This document shows, one piece after another, positions 55,296 to 63,074 of a stretch of 64,000 nucleotides of DNA. The DNA is from Marmoricola sp. Leaf446 (GTDB lineage Bacteria; Actinomycetota; Actinomycetes; Propionibacteriales; Nocardioidaceae), in contig NZ_LMRF01000001.1 in NCBI RefSeq assembly GCF_001424755.1, forward strand, positions 455,294-519,293. Reading direction: 5' to 3'. The position numbers were made by a program, and so were the translations under genes. The stretch's first letter is position 1, and the number at the start of each line of letters is the position of its first letter. The notes beneath the pieces are model-generated. The model made no database searches. It had not been told where the DNA came from and worked only from the letters and a program-made list of their open reading frames with translations.

Positions 55296-57437
55296 GTGGC
55301 TCGAGGAGGCCAGCGCCAGAACGGCGCCCGCCGAGGCACGCAGCAGCGACGTCGCACGCGCGCGGTCGACAACGAGGGCATCATCCCCGTGCTCGCGCGC
55401 ACCGTCCGCGAGGTCGAGAACGCCGTCGGCCGTGGCTCGGTGATGCCGTCGGTCCGCAGCAAGTTCCAGGTCGTCGCGCTCCTCGCCCGCGAGGAGCGCA
55501 CCCGCGTCAAGGCCGACACCGAGCTCAACGAGTCGCGCCGCGGCGAGCAGCTCAAGCGGCTCGACGGCATCGCCACCATCCTGGCCACCACCGCCGCCCG
55601 CGACAGCACGCTGTTCACCCTGCTCGACGAGAACGCCGAGATCAGCGAGTCGGCCAAGGTGCTGATGCGCGAGATGCTCGAGGAGGCCGGCCTCGAGGCC
55701 CCCGAGGAGCCCGAGCCCCAGGTCGACGACGTCGTCCTGCCCGCCACGCACCGGCAGGTGGTGCCGCAGTCGGTGGTCTCCCGCCAGCTCGCGAACCCCT
55801 TCCTCGTCCCCGACTTCACCAACGCCCGCCAGGTCCGCACCCAGGCCCGGCGGCTCGCCGGCTGGGAGCTGCTCGGCCCGCTCTTCCGCTCCTTCGAGTA
55901 CGCCGGCGCCGGCGCGTCCGCCTGCATGGCGCTGCCCGACCTCGAGGCCGACCCGGGGGCCTTCCAGGCACCCGACGGCCTCGAGCTGATGCCCCACCAG
56001 GCCCAGCTCGTCGCCTCCGCCGCCGGCGGCCACCGCACCTTCCTGCTCGCCGACGAGCCCGGCCTGGGCAAGACCGCGCAGGCGCTGCTCGCCGCGCAGG
56101 CCGCCGACGCGTTCCCGCTGCTCGTCGTGGTGCCCAACGTCGTCAAGACCAACTGGGCCCGCGAGGCCGGCCTGTGGACGCCCGCCCGACCGGCCACCGT
56201 GATCCACGGCGACGGCCGCGACGTCGACGGGTTCGCCGACATCGTGGTCGTCAACTACGAGGTGCTCGACCGCCACGTCGGCTGGCTGGGCGAGTTCGGC
56301 TTCCGCGGCATGGTCGTCGACGAGGCGCACTTCATCAAGAACAAGCAGTCGCAGCGCTCCCAGCACGTGCTCCACCTGTCGGAGAAGATCCGGGCCCGGG
56401 CCGGTCGGCCGCTGCTGATGGCGCTCACCGGCACCCCGCTGATCAACGACATCGAGGACTTCCAGGCGATCTGGGAGTTCCTGGGCTGGATCAACGACAA
56501 GGTCCCGCTCGGCGACCTCATGGAGTCGCTGGAGGAGACCGGCCTGACCCCGCAGGACCCGGGCTTCTACCCGGCCGCGCGGCAGAGCGTGGTCGACCAG
56601 GGCATCGTGCGCCGCCGCAAGGTCGACGTCGCCGCTGACATCCCCGCCCGCCGGGTCGCCGACCTGCCGGTCGAGCTCGACGACGAGGCCGGCCGCTCGA
56701 TCCGCGAGGCCGAGCGCGAGCTGGCCCGCCGGCTCGTGGGTCGCTACGAGAGCGCCATGGCCACGCGGTCCTCGGGCCGCACCGGCGAGGGCATCGACCA
56801 CGAGCTGGTCCGCCGCGTCGCCCAGTGGGAGCGCGAGGACGGCAGCAGCGAGGGCGGCGAGAACGTCTTCGGGATGCTGCGCCGCATCGGCCAGGCCAAG
56901 GCCGGGCTGGCGGCCGACTACGCCGCCCAGCTGGCCCGCAGCGTCGGCAAGGTCGTCTTCTTCGCCAAGCACGTCGACGTCATGGACCAGGCCGCCGAGG
57001 TCTTCACCAAGCGCGGCCTGCGGTACTCCTCGATCCGCGGCGACCAGACCACCAAGCACCGCCAGGAGCAGATCGACGCCTTCGTCAACGACCCCGACGT
57101 CAGCATCGCCGTGTGCTCGCTGACCGCCGCGGGCGTGGGCCTCAACCTCCAGGTCGCCTCCAACCTGGTGCTGGCCGAGCTGTCGTGGACCGACGCCGAG
57201 CAGACCCAGGCGATCGACCGCGTCCACCGCATCGGCCAGGAGGAGCCGGTCACCGCCTGGCGCATCATCGCCACGCAGACGATCGACACCCGCATCGCCG
57301 AGGTCATCGACCGCAAGGCCGGCCTCGCCGCCCGCGCGCTCGACGGTGCCGGCGAGGACGTCGCCACCTCGGTCGACGTCCAGCTCGAGGCCCTCGTCAC
57401 CCTGCTCACCGACGCGCTGGTGGAGCAGGCCGCCTGA
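55296..57437 (+). CDS. SNF2-family DEAD/DEAH ATPase
   Basis: The product is 713 aa. GTG 55296 has AGGAGG five bases upstream; longer in-frame starts lack one. An N-terminal ~200-residue helical region (RTVREVENAVGRGSV...) is unassigned. The SNF2 core follows: LMPHQAQLVAS, Walker A ADEPGLGKTAQALLA, DEAH box VVDEAHFIKNK, LTGTPLINDIEDF and, in the second lobe, VCSLTAAGVGLNLQ and QAIDRVHRIGQEEPV. It translocates on double-stranded DNA or remodels protein-DNA complexes. It stands alone, without methylase or nuclease neighbours. Confidence 0.93.
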   Translation: MARGGQRQNGARRGTQQRRRTRAVDNEGIIPVLARTVREVENAVGRGSVMPSVRSKFQVVALLAREERTRVKADTELNESRRGEQLKRLDGIATILATTAARDSTLFTLLDENAEISESAKVLMREMLEEAGLEAPEEPEPQVDDVVLPATHRQVVPQSVVSRQLANPFLVPDFTNARQVRTQARRLAGWELLGPLFRSFEYAGAGASACMALPDLEADPGAFQAPDGLELMPHQAQLVASAAGGHRTFLLADEPGLGKTAQALLAAQAADAFPLLVVVPNVVKTNWAREAGLWTPARPATVIHGDGRDVDGFADIVVVNYEVLDRHVGWLGEFGFRGMVVDEAHFIKNKQSQRSQHVLHLSEKIRARAGRPLLMALTGTPLINDIEDFQAIWEFLGWINDKVPLGDLMESLEETGLTPQDPGFYPAARQSVVDQGIVRRRKVDVAADIPARRVADLPVELDDEAGRSIREAERELARRLVGRYESAMATRSSGRTGEGIDHELVRRVAQWEREDGSSEGGENVFGMLRRIGQAKAGLAADYAAQLARSVGKVVFFAKHVDVMDQAAEVFTKRGLRYSSIRGDQTTKHRQEQIDAFVNDPDVSIAVCSLTAAGVGLNLQVASNLVLAELSWTDAEQTQAIDRVHRIGQEEPVTAWRIIATQTIDTRIAEVIDRKAGLAARALDGAGEDVATSVDVQLEALVTLLTDALVEQAA

Positions 57438-57520
57438 CGCCGACCGGGCAGCTGTGCTGACCTGGGAGGCGCCGACCGGGCAGGAGTGCGGGTCCCGGCC
57501 GGCAGAAGTGCCCGGTCGCG
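57438..57520. repeat. Degenerate short repeats after the SNF2 gene
   Basis: cgccgaccgggcag occurs at 57438-57451 and again at 57470-57483, a 32-bp period, each followed by a gtgc motif. A third partial copy (ccggcagaagtgc, from 57499) is followed by tgcccggtc (57509-57517), complementary to gaccgggca in the first two. It lies between convergent genes and can form alternative hairpins. Confidence 0.55.
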
Positions 57521-57527
57521 TGGGTGG

Positions 57528-58430
57528 TCAGTCGGCGAGGAAGGCCGCGATCGCGGTCGCGGTCTCGTCGGGGGCCTCCTCGGGGAGGAAGTGGCCGCAG
57601 TCGAGGGCGCGGGCGGTGACGTCGGTGGCGTACTGCTGCCACACCGCCTCCACGTCGTACGCCGCACCGACGAACCCCCGCGAGCCCCACAGCACCAGCA
57701 GCGGGACCTCGACGCGACGTCCGGCAGCCGCGTCGGCGTCGTCGAGCGCGAGGTCGACGGTGACCGCCGCGCGGTAGTCCTCGCAGCTGGCGTGGACGAC
57801 GGCCGGGTCGGAGAAGCAGCGGACGTAGTCGGCCACCGCCGCCTCGTCGAAGGCGTCGGGCACCGCCGACCAGGCGCCCAGCTTGGCGCGCAGGTAGCCG
57901 CCGGGGTCGGAGCCGATCAGCCGCTCGGGCAGGTCGTTCTCCTGGCTGAGGAAGAACCAGTGCTCGTAGGTGCGTGCCAGCGCGAGGTCGACGTGGTGCA
58001 GCACGTGCCGGGTGGGCGCGACGTCGAGCACCGCGGCGCGGGTGACGGCGTCGGGGTGGTCCAGGCACAGCCGGTGGGTCACTCGAGCGCCGCGGTCGTG
58101 GCCGACCACGGCGAACCGCTCGTGGCCCAGCGCGCGCATCAGCCCGACCTGGTCAGCGGCCGTCGCGCGCTTGGAGTACGCCGTGTGGGCGGGCTCGTCG
58201 GGCGCGTCGACGGGCCGGTCGCTGTCGCCGTAGCCGCGCAGGTCGGCGAGCACGACGGTGTGGTGCTCGGCCAGCGTCGGGGCGACGCGGTGCCACATCA
58301 GGTGGTTCTGCGGGTAGCCGTGGAGCAGCAGCACCGGCGTCCCGGAGCCCGCCACCCGGGCGTGCACCCGGACGCCCGCGACGTCGAGGTCGAGGGTGTC
58401 GAAGCCGGGGAGCAGGTCCATGCGGCTCAT
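57528..58430 (-). CDS. Alpha/beta hydrolase with Asp nucleophile (haloacetate dehalogenase/epoxide hydrolase-like)
   Basis: The product is 300 aa from ATG 58430, which overlaps the histidine-kinase stop (ATGA); ATG 58421 is an alternative. It has HGYPQNHLMWHRVAP (oxyanion), DLRGYGDSDRP, nucleophile elbow GHDRGARVTHRL with Asp instead of Ser, and CGHFLPEEAP with the catalytic His. Asp at the elbow marks haloacetate dehalogenases and epoxide hydrolases rather than esterases. Coupling to a kinase gene is unusual and hints that it acts on or makes a signal, but this is only inference. Confidence 0.88.
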   Translation of the reverse strand: MSRMDLLPGFDTLDLDVAGVRVHARVAGSGTPVLLLHGYPQNHLMWHRVAPTLAEHHTVVLADLRGYGDSDRPVDAPDEPAHTAYSKRATAADQVGLMRALGHERFAVVGHDRGARVTHRLCLDHPDAVTRAAVLDVAPTRHVLHHVDLALARTYEHWFFLSQENDLPERLIGSDPGGYLRAKLGAWSAVPDAFDEAAVADYVRCFSDPAVVHASCEDYRAAVTVDLALDDADAAAGRRVEVPLLVLWGSRGFVGAAYDVEAVWQQYATDVTARALDCGHFLPEEAPDETATAIAAFLAD

Positions 58431-59617
58431 CCTGCCGGGAGCGTCACGCGGAAGCTGCTGCCCTCGCCGGGGGTGCTGGTCGCCTCGAGCCGTCCGCCCA
58501 TCAGGTCGACCAGCTCGCGGCAGATCGCCAGGCCCAGCCCGGCGCCGCCGTGGCGTCGGGTCTGGGAGGAGTCGAGCTGGCTGAACGGCTCGAACAGCGA
58601 CTCCAGCAGCTCCGGAGGGATGCCGGCCCCGGTGTCGACGACCTCGAACCGGACGGCCGGCGCGTCGGCTCCCCCCGCGCCCAGGGCGGCCGTCGTGGTG
58701 ACGGCCAGGATGGCGATCTCGCCGTCCTCGGTGAACTTCACCGCGTTGCCGACGAGGTTGGTCAGCACCTGCGAGAGCCGCGCCGGGTCGGCGACGAGGC
58801 GGGGCAGGTCGCCCGCGACCTCGCAGCGCAGCCGCAGGCCGCGGCGTACGGCCAGGGGCTCGGCCCACGCCCGCAGGTCGTCGACGATGTCGGTCACCAC
58901 CAGCTCGACGGGGTCGAGCCGGAGCCGGCCCGCCTCGAGGCGGGAGATGTCGAGGATGTCGTTGACGAGCAGCAGCAGCCGCTCCCCGGACCGGTGCACG
59001 ACGTCGACAAGGTGGCGCTGCTCCTCGTCGAGCTCGCCGTCGGCCAGCAGCTCGGTCGCGCCGAGCACGCTGGTCAGCGGCGTGCGCACCTCGTGGCTCA
59101 TGTTGGCCAGGAACATGGTCTTGGCGGTGGCCGCGTCCTCCGCCGTACGCCGCGCCTCCTCGAGGTCACGCATCATGGCGTTCTCGCGGGTCATGTCCTC
59201 GGCCACGCCGTGCAGCTCGACGACCTCGCCCTCGACGACGACCGGGACGAGGGCCACGTTGAGCTCCATCGCCTCGCCGGCCGCGTTGCGGATCTGCGTG
59301 TGCAGCTTCTGCGACTCCCGCCCCAGCGCACCCTCGAAGGCCGCCACCGCGTCGGGCAGGGCCTCGGCCACGAGGACCTCGTCGAACCGCATCGTGCGCA
59401 GCTGCTCGAGGGGGTAGCCGCTCAGCTCGACGGTGACCGCGTTGGCGTCCTGGAACCGGCCCTCGGGGTCGAGGGAGAACGTGGCGTGAGGGTTGTCGAA
59501 GAACAGCGCCCGGTAGCGCTCGGTGCTCTCGCGGAGGGCCTCGGCGTCGCGCTCGGCGGCGGCGTGCCGGTCGGACGGGTCGTGGGGTCCGGTGCTGTCA
59601 CTTCCAGGCGACGTCAC
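58427..59617 (-). CDS. Soluble PAS-domain sensor histidine kinase (orphan)
   Basis: The product is 396 aa from GTG 59617 with GAAGGAG nine bases upstream. A PAS domain (about 30-145: ALFFDNPHATFSLDPEGRF) and a helix lead to HisKA with FLANMSHEVRTPL (phospho-His), then HATPase motifs N (LTNLVGNAVKFTED), G1 (VDTGAGIP) and G2 (RHGGAGLGLAICR). No transmembrane segment, so it senses a cytoplasmic signal or redox state through PAS. No response regulator gene is adjacent. Confidence 0.92.
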   Translation of the reverse strand: MTSPGSDSTGPHDPSDRHAAAERDAEALRESTERYRALFFDNPHATFSLDPEGRFQDANAVTVELSGYPLEQLRTMRFDEVLVAEALPDAVAAFEGALGRESQKLHTQIRNAAGEAMELNVALVPVVVEGEVVELHGVAEDMTRENAMMRDLEEARRTAEDAATAKTMFLANMSHEVRTPLTSVLGATELLADGELDEEQRHLVDVVHRSGERLLLLVNDILDISRLEAGRLRLDPVELVVTDIVDDLRAWAEPLAVRRGLRLRCEVAGDLPRLVADPARLSQVLTNLVGNAVKFTEDGEIAILAVTTTAALGAGGADAPAVRFEVVDTGAGIPPELLESLFEPFSQLDSSQTRRHGGAGLGLAICRELVDLMGGRLEATSTPGEGSSFRVTLPAG

Positions 59618-59715
59618 GCGCGCCGACTCCTTCCTCGCACGGCCCCGGCGGGGTCAGGGCACATCGTGACAGAAACGGCAGACCTCGCGGGTCGTGACGT
59701 CGCTTCCGGGCGCGC

Positions 59716-59721
59716 TAGCGT
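59716..59721 (+). promoter_or_regulatory. -10 box (TAGCGT) of the GH3 beta-glucosidase
   Basis: TAGCGT fits TANNNT and lies 32 bp before GTG 59754, in front of the ribosome site GGAGG. No clear -35. Confidence 0.4.
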
Positions 59722-59753
59722 CGGCAGCGCCCCCGAGGACCCCTGGAGGACCC

Positions 59754-62027
59754 GTGACCCCGCTCGACGTCGACGACGTGCTGCCCCAGCTCACGCTCGA
59801 GGAGAAGGTCTCGCTGGTGATGGGGGGCGACTTCTGGCACACCGCCGCGGTGGAGCGTCTCGGCGTCCCACGGGTGATGGTGGCCGACGGCCCGCACGGC
59901 CTGCGGATGCAGCCCGACGAGGGCGACCACGCCGGCATCGGCGGCAGCCTGCCCGCCACCTGCTTCCCGCCGGCCGCCGGCCTCGCGTCGTCGTGGGACC
60001 GCGCCCTGCTGGCCGAGGTCGGCGCCGCGCTGGCCCACGAGGCCCGCGAGCAGGGCGTCTCGGTGGTGCTCGGCCCCGGCGTGAACATCAAGCGGTCGCC
60101 GCTGTGCGGGCGCAACTTCGAGTACCTCTCCGAGGACCCCCACCTCGCCGGCGAGCTGGCGCTCGCGCTCGTCCAGGAGCTCCAGGCGGGCGGGGTCGGC
60201 ACCTCGGTGAAGCACTTCGCCGCCAACAACCAGGAGGACGACCGGCTGCGGGTCAGCGCCGAGGTCGACGAGCGCACGCTGCGCGAGATCTACCTGCCCG
60301 CCTTCGAGCGCGTCGTCACCGGGGCCCAGCCGTGGACGGTGATGTGCGCCTACAACAAGGTCAACGGCACCTACGCCTCGGAGCACCACTGGCTGCTCAC
60401 CGAGGTGCTGCGCGACGAGTGGGGCTTCACCGGTCTGGTGGTCTCCGACTGGGGCGCGGTCCACGACCGCGTCGCGGCCCTCGCCGCGGGACTCGACCTC
60501 GAGATGCCCCCGCAGCGCGGGGTCAGCGACACCGCGCTCCTCGACGCCGCGCGTTCCCACCGGCTGCCGCCCGAGGTCCTGGACCTCGGCGCCCGCCGCG
60601 TCCTGGAGCTCGTACGCCGCGCCCAGCCCACGCTCGAGGCCGCCGGCGACACCCCCGCCCCGGCCAGCCGCGCCGAGGAGCACCACGCCCTGGCCCGTCG
60701 CGCCGCGGCCGCCTCGGCGGTGCTGCTGCGCAACGAGGGCGGCCTGCTGCCGCTGGACCCCGACGCCGGAGGGGTGGTGGCCGTCCTGGGGGCGTTCGCG
60801 ACCGAGCCGCGCTACCAGGGCGCCGGCAGCTCCCAGGTCAACCCGACCCGCGTCGACGTGCCGCTCGAGGAGCTCCGCGCGGCGCTGCCGGGGGCGCAGG
60901 TGGAGCACGCTGCGGGGTTCGTCCTCGACGGCGAGCCCGACGAGGCGCTGCTCACCGAGGCCCGCGACCTCGCCGCCCGAGCCGACACCGTGGTGCTGTG
61001 CCTCGGCCTGCCGGCGGCCGCGGAGTCCGAGGGCTTCGACCGGACCCACCTCGAGCTGCCCGCCGACCAGCTGGCCCTGCTCGACGCCGTCGCGCGCGTG
61101 CACGACCGCGTCGTCGTGGTGCTCGCCAACGGCTCGGTGGTGCGGATCTCGGACTGGGAGCACCGCGTCGGCGCGGTGCTGGAGTGCTGGCTCGGGGGAC
61201 AGGCCGCCGGCGGCGGGCTCGCCGACCTGCTCACCGGCCGCGCCACCCCCGCGGGCAAGCTCGCCGAGACGGTGCCGCTGCGGCTGGAGGACACCCCCTC
61301 CTACCTCGGCTTCCCCGGCGACTCCCAGGTGGTGCGCTACGGCGAGGGGCTCTTCGTCGGCTACCGCGGCTTCGACGCCCGCGCGCAGGAGGTCAGCCAC
61401 CCGTTCGGGTTCGGCCTGTCCTACACCACGTTCGCGCTGGCCGAGCCGCGCGTCGAGGTGACCGGCAGCGTCGCCGACGGCGACCTCGCCGTCGTGGTCC
61501 GGGTCGCGGTCACCAACACCGGCGAGCGCGCCGGGGCCGAGGTCGTCCAGCTCTACGTCGCGGCGCCCGACGCGACGGTGACCAGGCCGCACCGCGAGCT
61601 CAAGGCCTTCGACCGGGTCGCCCCGGAGCCGGGGGAGACCGGCGAGGCGGTGCTGCACCTCGACGAGCGGTCGTTCGCCCACTGGTCGGAGCTGCACCGG
61701 CGCTGGGCGGTGGAGGCAGGCGACTTCGTGCTGCACGTCGGCACCTCCTCGCGCGACCTGCCGCACGCGTCGCGGGTGCACCTCGACGCCCCGTCGCTCG
61801 CGGCCCCGCTCGGGCCGGACTCGACGCTGCACGAGTGGCTGGCCGACGACCGGGGGCGCGTGCTGCTGGCCGAGCTGTTCGAGCAGCAGGGCGGCGGCGG
61901 GATCCTGGCCGACGAGCACATGGTCGCGGTGATCGGCACGATGCCGCTCACCACGCTCGCCGGCTTCGGCACCGCGGGCCTCGACCACGCGGCGCTGTCC
62001 GGGCTGGTGGAGCGGCTCGACCGGTAG
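59754..62027 (+). CDS. GH3 beta-glucosidase (BglX-type, three domains)
   Basis: The product is 757 aa from GTG 59754 (GGAGG upstream). No signal peptide. The TIM barrel (about 10-290) has GPHGLRMQ, LGPGVNIKRSPLCGRNFEYLSEDP, KHFAANNQEDDR and the nucleophile VVSDWGAVHDR. The second alpha/beta-sandwich (~310-560) ends before a fibronectin-III-like domain (YGEGLFVGYRGFDA...RAGAEVVQLYVAAP). It cleaves beta-linked gluco-oligosaccharides in the cytoplasm. No sugar transporter is nearby. It ends 3 bp from the convergent desulfhydrase gene. Confidence 0.94.
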   Translation: MTPLDVDDVLPQLTLEEKVSLVMGGDFWHTAAVERLGVPRVMVADGPHGLRMQPDEGDHAGIGGSLPATCFPPAAGLASSWDRALLAEVGAALAHEAREQGVSVVLGPGVNIKRSPLCGRNFEYLSEDPHLAGELALALVQELQAGGVGTSVKHFAANNQEDDRLRVSAEVDERTLREIYLPAFERVVTGAQPWTVMCAYNKVNGTYASEHHWLLTEVLRDEWGFTGLVVSDWGAVHDRVAALAAGLDLEMPPQRGVSDTALLDAARSHRLPPEVLDLGARRVLELVRRAQPTLEAAGDTPAPASRAEEHHALARRAAAASAVLLRNEGGLLPLDPDAGGVVAVLGAFATEPRYQGAGSSQVNPTRVDVPLEELRAALPGAQVEHAAGFVLDGEPDEALLTEARDLAARADTVVLCLGLPAAAESEGFDRTHLELPADQLALLDAVARVHDRVVVVLANGSVVRISDWEHRVGAVLECWLGGQAAGGGLADLLTGRATPAGKLAETVPLRLEDTPSYLGFPGDSQVVRYGEGLFVGYRGFDARAQEVSHPFGFGLSYTTFALAEPRVEVTGSVADGDLAVVVRVAVTNTGERAGAEVVQLYVAAPDATVTRPHRELKAFDRVAPEPGETGEAVLHLDERSFAHWSELHRRWAVEAGDFVLHVGTSSRDLPHASRVHLDAPSLAAPLGPDSTLHEWLADDRGRVLLAELFEQQGGGGILADEHMVAVIGTMPLTTLAGFGTAGLDHAALSGLVERLDR

Positions 62028-62030
62028 CGG

Positions 62031-62981
62031 TCAGGCGGGTCCGAGGCCGGCCGCGAAGCCGGGCACCGCCGCCGACCCGAAGAGTCCCGGGAGCCCGCCG
62101 GTGTGCAGCAGCACGGTGCGCTCGCGGCGGCGTACGTCCCCCTCGGCGACGGCCGCCACCAGCCCCGCCAGCGCCCGGCCGGTGTAGACGGGGTCGAGCA
62201 CCATGCCCTCGGTGCGCGCCGCCAGCACCAGGGCGTCGCGGACCGGCTGCGGGAGCGCCGAGTAGCCCTCGCCCACCTGGTCGTGCCGCAGCCGCAGCTC
62301 CCCGGTGAGGTCGGCGCCGAACTCGGCCGCGAGCCGCCGCACCCGCACCTCGGGGTCTCCGGTCGCGCCGGTGTCCACGCCCAGCACCCGGTCGGTGCCG
62401 AGCGCGGCGAGCAGACCGGCCATGGTGCCGCCGGAGCCGACGGCCACCACGACGTGCGCCGCGTCGGGCACCTGCTCCAGCAGCTCGGCCCCTGCGTCGG
62501 CGTACGCCTGGGCGCCGACGGCGTTGGAGCCGCCGTAGGGCACGAGGTACGCCGCGTCGCCGAGCTCGGCGACCCGCTCCGCGGCCCGTCGCTCCAGGCC
62601 GGGTGTGTCGACGTGGCCGGCCCAGTGGAGCCGGGCACCGAGGAGGTGGTCGAGCAGCAGGTTGCCGGTCGGGTCCCCGTGGGGGGCCTCGCCGGCCAGC
62701 ACCAGCTCGACGGCGAGCCCGAGCCGGGCGCCGGCGGCCGCGGTCAGCCGGGCGTGGTTGCTCTGCGCGGCACCGGTGGTGACCAGGGTGGTCGCACCGC
62801 GGGCGAGTGCCTCGGCGGTGGTCCGCTCCAGCTTGCGGACCTTGTTGCCGCCGCCGCCCAGGCCGAGCAGGTCGTCGCGCTTGACCACGAGGTCGGCATC
62901 GCCGAGGCCGAGGGCCCGGGCCAGCCGGGGGGCCGGCTCGACGGGGGTGGGATAGGTGCCCAGGACGGTGCGGTCAGCCAT
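62031..62981 (-). CDS. PLP enzyme, D-cysteine desulfhydrase / ACC deaminase family
   Basis: The product is 316 aa from ATG 62981. Fold type II PLP enzyme: KRDDLLGLGGGGNKVRKLE contains the PLP Lys, TGAAQSNHARLTAAAGA binds the cofactor, VPYGGSNAVGAQAYADA and [16 protein letters not shown] form the phosphate site, and LLHTGGLPGLFG ends it. Members release H2S, pyruvate and ammonia from D-cysteine or open 1-aminocyclopropane-1-carboxylate; the sequence alone does not decide. CAGGGT six bases before the ATG may be a leaderless -10. Confidence 0.9.
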   Translation of the reverse strand: MADRTVLGTYPTPVEPAPRLARALGLGDADLVVKRDDLLGLGGGGNKVRKLERTTAEALARGATTLVTTGAAQSNHARLTAAAGARLGLAVELVLAGEAPHGDPTGNLLLDHLLGARLHWAGHVDTPGLERRAAERVAELGDAAYLVPYGGSNAVGAQAYADAGAELLEQVPDAAHVVVAVGSGGTMAGLLAALGTDRVLGVDTGATGDPEVRVRRLAAEFGADLTGELRLRHDQVGEGYSALPQPVRDALVLAARTEGMVLDPVYTGRALAGLVAAVAEGDVRRRERTVLLHTGGLPGLFGSAAVPGFAAGLGPA

Positions 62982-63074
62982 GGCCCGACCCTGGCACAGG
63001 GCGTACTCTCGCCGGGAGGGCCGTCCCGCCCGTCCCGTCGGGACCGGGGCGCGGGCAGTCAGGGGAAGGTCGCC

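Noticed and set aside
58550-62308. A 1252-codon plus-strand frame over the kinase and GH3 genes
   Set aside because: It is antisense to the kinase and out of frame with the clear GH3 gene, and its product is low-complexity Arg/Gly/Ala.
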